Positions 52,217 to 61,278 of a DNA stretch of 64,000 bases are shown piece by piece. The notes under the pieces were generated by a model that worked only from the letters and a program-made list of their open reading frames with translations, was not told the DNA's origin and made no database searches. The DNA is taken from contig CAADYR010000088.1 in the NCBI GenBank assembly GCA_900753305.1, positions 1 to 64,000 on the forward strand. The letters run 5' to 3'. The DNA comes from Lachnospiraceae bacterium (GTDB lineage: Bacteria > Bacillota > Clostridia > Lachnospirales > Lachnospiraceae). The stretch's first letter is position 1; the number at the start of each line of letters is the position of its first letter. Made by a program: the position numbers and the translations under genes.

Positions 52217-54092
52217 CATATAACGGATTTAATTCTTCTTCAATAGCAGCTTTTTCCCTTGCAATTTCCTGTAATCTTGCAACATTTGTTGCAATCTCGG
52301 GCTTTGCCATTTCAGCATCTAATAACTGTGCTTTTTCTTCTAGCTGAGAGATTCGTTCTTCACATTTTTTCAGATCATTTTCCTTTTTTCGCTGGGCAGC
52401 CTGCTGCTCTTTTTGCTGTTTCCAGTCAAGCTTTTGGGCACTGGGAGCATTTTCTGCCTTGAAATTCTCAGTATTTTCAATTACTGGCGTCTGCTTCTTT
52501 TCCAGATAGTAATCATAATTGCCGATATAATTTATGAACTCATGATGTGTCAGTTCCAAAATACGTGAAGCTGTTTTGTTAATAAAATATCTGTCATGAG
52601 ATACATAGAGAACTGTTCCTTCATAGGCATTCAGGGCGCTTTCAAGAATTTCCTTGGAAGTAATATCCAGATGGTTCGTAGGCTCATCGAGAATTAGGAA
52701 ATTCGCTTCTGAAAGCATTAACTTCGCCAGAGAAACACGTCCGCGTTCACCACCGCTCAGGGAGCTTATTTTTTTGAATACGTCCTCGCCTGTGAACAGG
52801 AAAGCAGCTAAAGTATTACGAATCTGGGTATTGGTCAGATCAGGATAATCATCGCTGATTTCTTCAAATAAAGTCTTTTCCATATGAAGGACATGATGTT
52901 CCTGATCATAATAACCTATCTGGACGTTGGAACCTAAACGGATGGTTCCGGTATCAGGTTCTACCAGTTCATTGATGATTTTCAGCAGTGTGGTTTTACC
53001 GGTTCCGTTGTCTCCGATGATGGCAACATGCTCACCTCTTTTTACCTCGAACGATACATTTGAGAAGAGAACCTGATTGTCAAATGCTTTGGAGAGATCG
53101 GATACACTAAGTACATCATTTCCGCTTAAAAGTCTGGGAGTCAGTTTCAGCTTCATGTCGGCTTTAACTTCAACAGGTTTATCCAGACGTTCTATCTTGT
53201 CCAACATTTTTTCACGGCTTTCAGCACGTTTGATGGATTTTTCACGATTAAAAGAACGAAGTTTATCAATGACTTCTTCCTGATGTTTGATTTCGCGCTG
53301 CTGATTCAGATATGCATTGAGACGTTCGGTACGGAGTACCTCTTTTTGTCTGGCATAATCAGAATAATTACCGTGAAATACAGTTACAGTTCCATTGTCT
53401 ATTTCAATGATCTTGGTTGCGATTTTGTCCAGAAAGTACCGGTCATGGGATACGATCAGAACAGCACCTTTGTAATTGAGCAGATAAGTTTCCAACCATG
53501 CGATAGAATTCAGATCCAAGTGGTTCGTAGGCTCATCCAGCATGATCAGGTCAGGCTTTTGCAAAAGTAATTTACCCAATGCGATACGTGTTTTCTGTCC
53601 TCCGGAAAGTGTATCTACTTTTTTATCAAATTCATCTTCCTGAAAGCCAAGACCCTTTAAAATTCCGGTTATTTCGCTTTTATATGCATACCCGTTCAGC
53701 ATTTCAAAACGATGATTCATATCAGAGTATTTTTTGAGCAGCAGCTCTAATTCCGAGTCACTGGCTGTTTTCATGGCAAGTTCAGTTTCCCGGATTGAGG
53801 CTTCCAGGTCCAGAACTTCCTGTTTTACGGTAAGAAGTTCGTCATAGATGGTATGGTTGCTGTTTATTGCCTGATGCTGAGCCAGATAACCGAAGGTCTT
53901 ATCTTTGGCAAAAGTTACCAGACCGTCATCTGCAGGCATAGAACCGGTTATGATCTTTAATAAAGTTGATTTACCGGCACCGTTAATACCTACAATTGCG
54001 GCTTTTTCATAATCTTCTATATGAAAAGATGCGTTTTTGATTACGTGATTGTCTACAAACGTTTTATCAATATTAGAACAGGATAAAATCAT
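52191..54092 (-). CDS. ABC-F family ATPase
   Basis: This protein of about 633 residues has two ABC domains and no membrane segment, as in ribosome-associated ABC-F proteins. Walker A motifs are GINGAGKST and GDNGTGKTT, signatures are LSGGQKTR and LSGGERGR. A linker rich in Lys, Glu and Arg (the P-site tRNA interaction motif region) lies between the domains, and a C-terminal coiled coil (about 550-633) ends it. The start MILSCSNIDKT is chosen because AAGGAG lies 7 nt upstream. The length and domain order fit the YdiF/Uup-like group, which rescues stalled ribosomes; an antibiotic-resistance role cannot be told from sequence. Confidence 0.93.
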   Translation of the reverse strand: MILSCSNIDKTFVDNHVIKNASFHIEDYEKAAIVGINGAGKSTLLKIITGSMPADDGLVTFAKDKTFGYLAQHQAINSNHTIYDELLTVKQEVLDLEASIRETELAMKTASDSELELLLKKYSDMNHRFEMLNGYAYKSEITGILKGLGFQEDEFDKKVDTLSGGQKTRIALGKLLLQKPDLIMLDEPTNHLDLNSIAWLETYLLNYKGAVLIVSHDRYFLDKIATKIIEIDNGTVTVFHGNYSDYARQKEVLRTERLNAYLNQQREIKHQEEVIDKLRSFNREKSIKRAESREKMLDKIERLDKPVEVKADMKLKLTPRLLSGNDVLSVSDLSKAFDNQVLFSNVSFEVKRGEHVAIIGDNGTGKTTLLKIINELVEPDTGTIRLGSNVQIGYYDQEHHVLHMEKTLFEEISDDYPDLTNTQIRNTLAAFLFTGEDVFKKISSLSGGERGRVSLAKLMLSEANFLILDEPTNHLDITSKEILESALNAYEGTVLYVSHDRYFINKTASRILELTHHEFINYIGNYDYYLEKKQTPVIENTENFKAENAPSAQKLDWKQQKEQQAAQRKKENDLKKCEERISQLEEKAQLLDAEMAKPEIATNVARLQEIAREKAAIEEELNPLYEKWEALSE

Positions 54093-54236
54093 GGAAAACT
54101 CCTTATAATGTAACATTTTTTACATGTAAATATGTATTATTGCGAACCGTATCACATTATATAGAAAAATGTATAAAAAAACAACTGTCAAATTGATAGA
54201 AAATTGGGAAAAAGTGTGCATAGAATAAGATATTAT

Positions 54237-54265
54237 TTGACAATCATTTAACAATGTTGTATACT
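54237..54265 (+). promoter_or_regulatory. rex promoter with overlapping Rex operator
   Basis: TTGACA (54237-54242), a 17-bp spacer and TATACT (54260-54265) form a near-consensus promoter. TTGACAATCATTTAACAA (54237-54254) matches the Rex consensus TTGTTAANNNNTTAACAA at all but two fixed positions and covers the -35, so Rex should repress its own gene. Confidence 0.8.
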
Positions 54266-54344
54266 TTATCTGAAAATCGGCAAAAGAAAAGGCACTGTAT
54301 ATTTATTATAGTGAAGAGAGTTATTAATTACGGAGGTGTATATC

Positions 54345-54992
54345 GTGGACGATAAGGTGATATCACAGGCAGTCATCGGAAGACTTCCCAGGTATTACAG
54401 ATATTTGGGGGACTTAAGAGATAGCGGAGTAGAGAGGATATCGTCGCAGGATTTAAGCAGGTTGATGAAAGTAACTGCTTCCCAGATACGACAGGATTTC
54501 AATAACTTTGGAGGATTTGGTCAGCAGGGTTATGGATATAATGTGGAGTATCTGTATAATGAGATAGCGAAGATTCTTGGTCTGAACAGCAAGCACAATT
54601 TGATCATCATAGGTGCTGGCAATCTTGGTCAGGCACTGGCTAATTATATGAACTTTGAAAGACGCGGATTTATTGTAAAGGGAATCTTTGATATCAATCC
54701 GGCTTTGCAGGGGAAAGAACTGAGAGGAATTGCTGTACGCCCTGTAGAACAGATAGAAGAATTTGTAAAGGCAAATAATATTGATATAGCAGTTCTTACG
54801 ATACCCAAGGATGGTGCAGTGAAAGCAGCAGAGGTTCTTGTAAGATGTAATATTAAGGCAATATGGAATTTTGCACATGTAGATCTGAATGTACCGGATA
54901 GTATTGTAGTAGAAAATGTACATTTATCAGACAGTCTGATGAAGCTTTCCTATGGAATTGAGAAACATTCGCATGAAGTAACAGATAAATAG
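54345..54992 (+). CDS. rex: Redox-sensing transcriptional repressor Rex
   Basis: This repressor of about 215 residues senses the NADH to NAD+ ratio and controls fermentation genes. An N-terminal winged helix (RLPRYYRYLGDLRDSGVERISSQDL and SQIRQDF) is followed by a Rossmann domain with IIGAGNLGQALANY and a C-terminal swapped helix. The start is GTG at 54345, 8 nt after GGAGG; an earlier GTG at 54336 overlaps the ribosome site. The upstream Rex site indicates autoregulation. The gene is followed 29 bp later by a coiled-coil protein gene. Confidence 0.97.
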   Translation: MDDKVISQAVIGRLPRYYRYLGDLRDSGVERISSQDLSRLMKVTASQIRQDFNNFGGFGQQGYGYNVEYLYNEIAKILGLNSKHNLIIIGAGNLGQALANYMNFERRGFIVKGIFDINPALQGKELRGIAVRPVEQIEEFVKANNIDIAVLTIPKDGAVKAAEVLVRCNIKAIWNFAHVDLNVPDSIVVENVHLSDSLMKLSYGIEKHSHEVTDK

Positions 54993-55021
54993 GATACTGT
55001 AAAAATTAAGAGGGTGACTGT

Positions 55022-55684
55022 ATGACACAGGATGAAGAACTGTTCAGAACAGCGCTGGAAGGTAAAAAAATACCAATACTGACGCTTGATCATAAATGGC
55101 ATAAGCTTTTTACACAAACGGGAGACAATGAAGAAATACAGGAGTTGGAAACCGTAGTTAATGATTTACTCAAAAGACAGGGAAAACTTAATACAGAGAT
55201 AAAGAGTCTTAATATATTTAAGAAGAAACTGATGCAGGAAATCATGACGATTATGGAAATTCCGGATAGTCCTGAAAAGAATAAAAAGATGGAAGAAAAT
55301 AAGAGACTGATAGAAGAATCAAACGAAAAGATGGATCTTTATCATGATGAGCTTATGGAATTACCGGGACAGATTGAAGAAGCTAACCTGAAGCTTATGA
55401 TAGCAACGATGCAGGTATGCTATAAAAAGATCAAGCAGAATACACAGGATATAGAAGACATTAACAAATGGATACAGGATTTCAGAATTCAGTTGAAACG
55501 TAAAGTATTGCAGAAACAGCAGAAGGAAATCTGGAATGATGAATTATATTCATATATGCATGATATTTTCGGACCTGATGTAATAGAGGTGTTCGATTTA
55601 AAATATAACCCTAGGAATGTCCTGAATAAAGAAAAGGACACAGTGGATAACAATGAGAATAAGAAAGAGACGCCCACATCATAA
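55022..55684 (+). CDS. Coiled-coil protein of unknown function
   Basis: This 220-residue soluble protein begins MTQDEELFRTALEGKKIPIL with a short LTLDHKWHKLF segment. About 110 residues of coiled coil follow (ELETVVNDLLKRQGKLNTEI to EELMELPGQIEEAN-like heptads), then a shorter helix pair and a C-terminal FGPDVIEVFDLKYN segment. No enzymatic motif or membrane segment is seen. It lies 29 bp after rex and before a terminator, so it belongs to the Rex-controlled transcript. A role linked to redox balance or the cell envelope is unsupported. Confidence 0.75.
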   Translation: MTQDEELFRTALEGKKIPILTLDHKWHKLFTQTGDNEEIQELETVVNDLLKRQGKLNTEIKSLNIFKKKLMQEIMTIMEIPDSPEKNKKMEENKRLIEESNEKMDLYHDELMELPGQIEEANLKLMIATMQVCYKKIKQNTQDIEDINKWIQDFRIQLKRKVLQKQQKEIWNDELYSYMHDIFGPDVIEVFDLKYNPRNVLNKEKDTVDNNENKKETPTS

Positions 55685-55702
55685 TGTGGGTGTTTTTTTA
55701 TA
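55674..55702 (+). terminator. Terminator of the rex operon
   Basis: CCCACAT pairs with ATGTGGG across a short loop, followed by seven T near 55693-55699. Confidence 0.8.
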
Positions 55703-55752
55703 CAGGATATGGTATACTTTTATTGTTTACAGTATAAATGGGGTGGACAAAT

Positions 55753-57297
55753 ATGGAATATGTATTAACAGCAGCAGAGATGAAAAAATGTGATGAATTC
55801 ACAACAACGGAATATGGCATTCCTTCCATGGTGCTTATGGAGCGTGCAGCTCTGGAAACCGCAAGGCTTATCATAAAAAGATACGGAACGGATATCAGTG
55901 TTGCAATTGCAGCAGGAAGTGGCAATAATGGCGGGGATGGCATTGCAATTGCGCGGATTCTGCAGGAATCAGGGGTTTCTGTACAGGTGCATATGATAGG
56001 AGAAGAGGAAAAATGCACGCAGCAGACGAAGATACAACTGGAAGCAGTGCGTAAATTAGGGATTCCTGTACATTATGGCATGGATAATTATCTGTATGAC
56101 GTAATTGTTGATGCTGTTTTTGGCATAGGACTGTCGAGAAATATAGAAGGAAAATACAAAGAAGTTATAGCAGGAATAAATGAATCCCATGCAAAAATTA
56201 TTGCAGCAGATATGCCATCCGGTATTCATACGGATACCGGAGCAGTGATGGGATGTGCCATAGAAGCAGATATCACAGTTACTTATGGGTATCGCAAGCT
56301 TGGACAACTGCTATATCCGGGAACAGAATATGTGGGAGAACTTATCTGCGTACCAATAGGTATTCCTTTGCAGGCACTCGGAGATAAGAAGAATGGAATC
56401 GTAACATTCACCAGAAAAGATCTGAAGCTTCCCCCAAGAAGTCATTCAGGAAATAAGGGAAGTTTTGGTAAAGTTCTTATGGTGGCAGGATCAAAAAGTA
56501 TGGGAGGTGCATGCCAGCTTGCAGCCACCAGTGCTTTTCGTATCGGGGCAGGTATGGTAAGGGTATTTACTGCACAGGATAACAGAGAGAGCCTTTTACG
56601 AAAACTTCCGGAAGCCATAATAGACACGTATCCGGATGAAGAGGATTCTGTATTCGGTTCCAGAGAAAAAGAGATGCTTATAAAAGGAATAGAGTGGGCA
56701 GATGTCATTGCAGTAGGGCCTGGATTATCTGTATCGGAAAAAGCCGGAGAAATTTTAAAAACTCTTTTGGAATATAACCTGAAACCTATGGTAATTGATG
56801 CAGATGCGCTGAATCTTCTGGCAAAGGAACAGGAGCTGATGCAGAGGTTGGAGTATGGACGGAATCCGGTACAAAGAGAAATCATCCTGACTCCGCATTT
56901 GGGAGAATTTGCAAGGCTTGTGCAACATCCAATGGCAGAAATTAAGGCAGATTTATTGGGGTATTGCCGTTCTTTTGTGCATAAATATGATGTAACGCTT
57001 GTATGCAAAGATGCAAGGACAATAATTACGAAAAGGCAGAAATATGCATATATTAATACAAGTGGCAATGATGGGATGGCTACGGCCGGTTCGGGTGATG
57101 TGCTGACAGGTATTATTGCTGGATTGCTGGCACAGAGAATGGATGGCCATGAGGCTGCAATTATGGGTACTTATGTGCATGGTTTGGCAGGGGATATTGC
57201 AAAAGACAGGAGTTCGGCGTATTATATAATGTCGCAGGACATTATTTGGGCACTGAAATATTTAACAGAGGAATATAAGGAGGCAGACAACGTATGA
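55753..57297 (+). CDS. nnr: Bifunctional NAD(P)H-hydrate epimerase and dehydratase
   Basis: This protein of about 514 residues repairs hydrated NAD(P)H. The N-terminal YjeF domain (about 1-215) is the epimerase, with GSGNNGGDGIAIARIL. The C-terminal domain (about 230-514) is the ADP-dependent dehydratase, with ARPSHSG-like PPRSHSGNKGSFG and GSGDVLTGIIAGLLA. The ATG at 55753 is used because GGGGTGG lies 6 nt before it; the earlier ATG at 55738 overlaps that site. The stop overlaps the alr start (ATGA), so the two genes are coupled. Confidence 0.95.
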   Translation: MEYVLTAAEMKKCDEFTTTEYGIPSMVLMERAALETARLIIKRYGTDISVAIAAGSGNNGGDGIAIARILQESGVSVQVHMIGEEEKCTQQTKIQLEAVRKLGIPVHYGMDNYLYDVIVDAVFGIGLSRNIEGKYKEVIAGINESHAKIIAADMPSGIHTDTGAVMGCAIEADITVTYGYRKLGQLLYPGTEYVGELICVPIGIPLQALGDKKNGIVTFTRKDLKLPPRSHSGNKGSFGKVLMVAGSKSMGGACQLAATSAFRIGAGMVRVFTAQDNRESLLRKLPEAIIDTYPDEEDSVFGSREKEMLIKGIEWADVIAVGPGLSVSEKAGEILKTLLEYNLKPMVIDADALNLLAKEQELMQRLEYGRNPVQREIILTPHLGEFARLVQHPMAEIKADLLGYCRSFVHKYDVTLVCKDARTIITKRQKYAYINTSGNDGMATAGSGDVLTGIIAGLLAQRMDGHEAAIMGTYVHGLAGDIAKDRSSAYYIMSQDIIWALKYLTEEYKEADNV

Positions 57298-58454
57298 TGC
57301 ATTATGACAGAGTCTGGGTAGAGATAGATTTAGATGCAATTGTCAAAAACATGACAAGCATAAAAAAAAGAATAGGTAAAAATGTGAAAGTAGTTGCTGT
57401 CATCAAAACAGATGGATACGGACATGGTGCAACACAGATAGCGCGGATTCTGGAAACAGATGAACAGGTCTGGGGATATGCGGTAGCAACAGCAGAAGAA
57501 GCCTTTTCGTTAAGGGAACACGATATAAGAAAGCCGATATTGATATTAGGTTATACATTCCCTTACAGCTATGAGCAATTGATCCGGGAAGATGTCAGAA
57601 TGGCAGTATTTATGGATGATGCAGCACAAAAACTTTCGGAAAGAGCAGTGAAACTTGGAATAAAATGTAAAGTACATGTCAAAGTCGATACTGGTATGAC
57701 GAGAATCGGGATCCGTCCGGATGATGAGGGACTGGCATTTGTTGACAGATTAAGCAAATTGCCGGGGATAGAGATAGAAGGTATCTTCACTCATTTTGCA
57801 ACAGCAGATGAGAAGGATCGAACCAAAACACTTAAACAGTATGAATTATTCAAAATATTCACTGATAAGATAGAAAACGAACTGAAATTGCATATTCCAA
57901 TGAAACATTGTGCCAACAGCGCCAGCATAGTAGAAATGCCACAGATGCATATGGATGCTGTCAGGGCAGGAATTATTTTATATGGATTATGGCCATCACA
58001 ATTTGTAGAGAAAGATCATCCAATCGATCTGTATCCTGTCTTGAGTCTTAAAACCAGAGTTGTTTATGTCAAGACTGTTCCAAAGGATCAGGAGATAAGT
58101 TATGGGGGTACTTTTACAACAACGAGAGATACCAGAGTTGCTACTGTATGTATCGGGTACGGAGATGGATATCCGAGGAGCCTTTCCAATATCGGACACG
58201 TACTGATCAAAGGACAAAAGGCAAGGATACTTGGAAGAGTCTGTATGGATCAGCTTATGGTGGATGTAACAGATGTTAAGGGAGAGATCTGCGTTGGTGA
58301 TATCGTTACACTGATAGGACGCGACGGAGAAGAAGAAATCACAATGGAAGAACTGGGGGAACTCTCAGGAAGATTTAATTATGAGCTGGCATGTGACCTC
58401 AGTAAGAGAATTCCGCGGATTTATAAAATAGATGATACATTGATTAATGATTAA
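57294..58454 (+). CDS. alr: Alanine racemase
   Basis: This 386-residue PLP enzyme makes D-alanine for peptidoglycan. The PLP lysine is Lys38 in VIKTDGYGHG, the second catalytic Tyr is in ISYGGTF and PLP-binding residues lie in IGYGDGYPR. Length fits the family. AAGGAGG precedes the ATG, which overlaps the upstream stop codon. An alr gene followed by a MazF-type toxin gene is a common Firmicutes order, but here the antitoxin gene that normally lies between them is missing. Confidence 0.97.
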   Translation: MMHYDRVWVEIDLDAIVKNMTSIKKRIGKNVKVVAVIKTDGYGHGATQIARILETDEQVWGYAVATAEEAFSLREHDIRKPILILGYTFPYSYEQLIREDVRMAVFMDDAAQKLSERAVKLGIKCKVHVKVDTGMTRIGIRPDDEGLAFVDRLSKLPGIEIEGIFTHFATADEKDRTKTLKQYELFKIFTDKIENELKLHIPMKHCANSASIVEMPQMHMDAVRAGIILYGLWPSQFVEKDHPIDLYPVLSLKTRVVYVKTVPKDQEISYGGTFTTTRDTRVATVCIGYGDGYPRSLSNIGHVLIKGQKARILGRVCMDQLMVDVTDVKGEICVGDIVTLIGRDGEEEITMEELGELSGRFNYELACDLSKRIPRIYKIDDTLIND

Positions 58455-58466
58455 TTGAATAAAGAA

Positions 58467-58522
58467 GCACCTTGCAGGTAAGACTAGGAACAGACAAACA
58501 GTCTTATATGAAAATGAGGTGC
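58467..58522 (+). promoter_or_regulatory. Leader hairpin covering the mazF ribosome site
   Basis: GCACCT (58467-58472) pairs with AGGTGC (58517-58522), and TAAGACT (58479-58485) pairs with AGTCTTA (58500-58506) inside. The outer right arm is the GAGGTG Shine-Dalgarno sequence of the toxin gene, so the fold would limit its translation. No U-run follows, so it is not a terminator. Confidence 0.6.
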
Positions 58523-58526
58523 AAAA

Positions 58527-58865
58527 ATGAGACGTGGAGATATCTATTATGCGGATTTAAGGCCAGTCGTTGGCTCAGAGCAGGGAGGAGTAAGACCTGT
58601 TCTTATCATTCAGAATGATGTGGGCAATCGTCATAGTCCAACTGTAATCTGCGCTGCGATTACGTCCAGAATGAATAAGGCCAATCTGCCTACACATATT
58701 GAATTAAATGCAGGTAATTATGATATGGTCAAGGACTCTGTAATTTTGCTTGAACAGCTTCGTACGATCGATAAGAAACGTTTAAAAGATAAAATCTGTC
58801 ATTTGGATTCACTGACGATGGAAAAGGTGAACAGAGCATTGGAAATATCTCTTGAACTTACATAA
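58527..58865 (+). CDS. MazF/PemK-type endoribonuclease
   Basis: This 112-residue protein matches EndoA-type MazF toxins, which cut mRNA at short sequences. The family segments are RRGDIYYADLRPVVGSEQGG (with the catalytic Arg region), RPVLIIQNDVGN and the later TSRMNKANLPTHIEL. A catalytic Thr or Ser after AAI is present. GAGGTG lies about 5-8 nt before the ATG and is inside a predicted hairpin. In Bacillus-type loci an antitoxin gene precedes it; only 72 bp separate alr and this gene here, too few for one. The antitoxin may be elsewhere or replaced by translation control. Confidence 0.93.
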   Translation: MRRGDIYYADLRPVVGSEQGGVRPVLIIQNDVGNRHSPTVICAAITSRMNKANLPTHIELNAGNYDMVKDSVILLEQLRTIDKKRLKDKICHLDSLTMEKVNRALEISLELT

Positions 58866-58913
58866 ACAGTTTGGGGATAAGATATATTTTACAGACCATT
58901 ATATTGACGGATT

Positions 58914-58942
58914 CTGTGAGTAATGCTATATTAAATTATTAT
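58914..58942 (+). promoter_or_regulatory. Promoter of the CNNM-type gene
   Basis: TTGACG (58914-58919), a 17-bp spacer and TATATT (58937-58942) lie just before the AAAGGAG ribosome site. Confidence 0.7.
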
Positions 58943-58965
58943 GGATTTAAAAAGGAGTGAAATAC

Positions 58966-60342
58966 ATGGATGATGGCGGGGCTGCGGCCTGTACCATAGT
59001 TTTGTTTTTTGCGTTATTGCTTATAGAAGCGGTCTTATATGGCTTTAATAAAGCAATCTGTCTGATGAATGAGAAGGAAATAGAGAGGAAGGCAGAAGAA
59101 GAGAAGGATAAGAAGTCTGTCGCTCTTTATGAAATTATAAAGCGTTCCACGATTTATGTAAACTCCATTCAGATGATCACCACATTAATAGATTTAGTAA
59201 TGGGTTGTTTTTATTTGCCTATATGGATCAGATATTTTACAGGATGGCTTAAGAAGCTTTCGTTTCTGCGTCAGACATCAGACGCAGGAGTACATAGTAT
59301 TGCAGTAATTCTTGCAACGGTATGTCTTATGTATGTATTGCTTACTTTTGGTACCTTGCTGCCAAGGAAACTTGCTCAGAAGTATCCTGATGCATGGGCT
59401 TATTTTTTCATTGGACATATAGTCAGATTAAAAACTGTTTTGTATCCACTTACGGGAATCGTTGCAGTTTCTACAAATCTGTTGCTTCGTATGTTGGGAC
59501 TTCGTACAACGGACGAGCAGTCAGATGTGACAGAGGAAGAAATTATTTCCATGGTCAATGAAGGACATGAACAGGGTGTTCTGGAAGCCAGCGAAGCGGA
59601 GATGATCACCAATATTTTTGAGTTTGGGGATAAGAAAGCAAGCGATATCATGACGCATCGGAACAGTATTATAGCTCTTGACAGTGAGATGCTTTTTAAA
59701 GATGCACTGGTCCAGATGCTTACGGAGAGCAACAGTCGCTATCCGGTATATGAGGAAAATCTTGATCATATCATTGGTGTTTTATATCTGAAGGATGCCA
59801 TGAGGCTTCATACATCAGATGAAAGTCTTAACAGACCAATCGGTAAGGTTCAGGGGCTTGTACGTAAGGCTGTCTTTGTACCGGAGACCAAGAATATTGA
59901 CGATTTGTTCAAAAGCATGCAGTCACAGAAAAACCAGATGGTCATTGTAATGGATGAGTATGGACAAACTTCAGGATTGGTCACAATGGAAGATATTCTT
60001 GAGGAAATAGTCGGCAATATAATGGATGAATACGATGCTGATGAGAATCATATCAAAGAAAAGGGCAATAACGAATATATCATTGAAGGTATGACGAAAC
60101 TTGAAGATCTGGAAGAACGTTTTGGGATTGATTTTGGCGAAAGCGAATTCGAAACTTTAAATGGTTATCTGATATCTAAACTGGATCGGATACCGGACGA
60201 GGATGAAAACAGTGAGGTCAGTGTCGACGGCTACAAGTTTAAGATATTGAGTGTTGAAAAGAACGTAATCCAGTCAGTGCTTGTGACAAAATTGCCGGAA
60301 AAAGAAAAAGTGCAGACTGAAGAAGAGAAAAAAGATAATTGA
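58966..60342 (+). CDS. CNNM/HlyC-type membrane protein with CBS pair
   Basis: This protein of about 458 residues has an N-terminal CNNM membrane domain with several helices (CTIVLFFALLLIEAVLYGF and VHSIAVILATVCLMYVLLTFG). Two CBS domains follow (about 205-320, with MTHRNSIIALD and MVIVMDEYGQTSGLVTMED), then a C-terminal CorC_HlyC domain (about 365-445). Such proteins are linked to magnesium or cobalt efflux; the older name hemolysin is misleading. The ATG at 58966 is used because AAAGGAG is just upstream and a GTG at 58957 overlaps it. Confidence 0.93.
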   Translation: MDDGGAAACTIVLFFALLLIEAVLYGFNKAICLMNEKEIERKAEEEKDKKSVALYEIIKRSTIYVNSIQMITTLIDLVMGCFYLPIWIRYFTGWLKKLSFLRQTSDAGVHSIAVILATVCLMYVLLTFGTLLPRKLAQKYPDAWAYFFIGHIVRLKTVLYPLTGIVAVSTNLLLRMLGLRTTDEQSDVTEEEIISMVNEGHEQGVLEASEAEMITNIFEFGDKKASDIMTHRNSIIALDSEMLFKDALVQMLTESNSRYPVYEENLDHIIGVLYLKDAMRLHTSDESLNRPIGKVQGLVRKAVFVPETKNIDDLFKSMQSQKNQMVIVMDEYGQTSGLVTMEDILEEIVGNIMDEYDADENHIKEKGNNEYIIEGMTKLEDLEERFGIDFGESEFETLNGYLISKLDRIPDEDENSEVSVDGYKFKILSVEKNVIQSVLVTKLPEKEKVQTEEEKKDN

Positions 60343-60369
60343 TTTTTAGAAAAGGTAGGAGAATAGGAA

Positions 60370-61098
60370 ATGTCAGGACATTCAAAATTTGCAAATATTA
60401 AACACAAGAAAGAAAAGAATGATGCAGCAAAGGGTAAAGTATTTACTATTATTGGACGTGAAATTGCTGTAGCAGTAAAGGAAGGCGGTCCAGACCCTAA
60501 TAATAACTTTAAGCTTGCACAGGTTATTGCCAAGGCAAAGGCAAACAATATGCCTAATGATACAATTGAAAGAGGAATCAAAAAGGCAGCAGGTGATGGT
60601 AACGCAGTTAATTATGAACATGTTACCTATGAAGGCTATGGACCTAACGGTATTGCTATTATTGTAGAAGCCCTTACAGATAATAAGAACAGAACAGCAG
60701 CAAATGTAAGAAGTGCATTTACCAAGGGAAACGGCAGTATTGGAACACAGGGATGTGTATCTTTTATGTTTGATGAAAAAGGTCAGATCATTATTGACAA
60801 GGAAGAATGCGAAATGTCTGCAGATGATCTGATGATGATCGCATTAGATGCCGGTGCAGAAGATTTTTCAGAAGAAGAAGACAGCTATGAAATTTTAACA
60901 GCACCTGCTGATTTTGATACTGTATACAAAGCTTTGTCTGATAACAATATTTCCATGGCAAGTGCAGAAGTTACAATGATACCGCAGACCTATGTATCCT
61001 TGACAGATGAGAATGCAATTAAGTGCATCAATAGAATTCTGGATCTTCTTGACGAAGAAGACGATGTACAGGCTGTATATCATAACTGGGACGAGTAA
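60370..61098 (+). CDS. YebC/PmpR family regulator
   Basis: This 242-residue protein has the family start MSGHSKFANIKHKKEKNDA and the conserved GYGPNGIAIIVEALTDN and GNGSIGTQGCVSFMF segments. The group was long called a transcription regulator and is also reported to help ribosomes through difficult sequences. AGGAGAATAGG precedes the ATG. It lies 28 bp after the CNNM-type gene and may be cotranscribed with it. Confidence 0.96.
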   Translation: MSGHSKFANIKHKKEKNDAAKGKVFTIIGREIAVAVKEGGPDPNNNFKLAQVIAKAKANNMPNDTIERGIKKAAGDGNAVNYEHVTYEGYGPNGIAIIVEALTDNKNRTAANVRSAFTKGNGSIGTQGCVSFMFDEKGQIIIDKEECEMSADDLMMIALDAGAEDFSEEEDSYEILTAPADFDTVYKALSDNNISMASAEVTMIPQTYVSLTDENAIKCINRILDLLDEEDDVQAVYHNWDE

Positions 61099-61117
61099 TC
61101 AAAACATAAAAAAGCAA

Positions 61118-61160
61118 GGAAGCCTGAAGTAGAGAGAAACTCTTTATTTCAGGCTTTTGT
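61118..61160 (+). terminator. Terminator after the yebC-like gene
   Basis: AAGCCTGAA (61120-61128) pairs with TTCAGGCTT (61148-61156), with an inner AGAG/CTCT pairing and a following T-rich tail. Confidence 0.75.
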
Positions 61161-61193
61161 GGTTTAAACTTATAAATTTCGAAAAATGTTCGA

Positions 61194-61222
61194 TTGTTAA
61201 GTTGATTTTAGTCTGGTATAAT
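61194..61222 (+). promoter_or_regulatory. Promoter of the TPR-GGDEF genes
   Basis: TTGTTA (61194-61199), a 17-bp spacer and a consensus TATAAT (61217-61222) with an upstream TG (extended -10). Confidence 0.75.
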
Positions 61223-61278
61223 GTAGGACAGATTAAATGTTGAAACAAATTGCCCGGATAAAATGGAGGCGTATGGAT

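Noticed and set aside
56442..57068. Open frame of 208 codons opposite the NAD(P)HX repair gene
   Set aside because: It lies fully within a conserved enzyme gene and has no start signal or recognisable domain.
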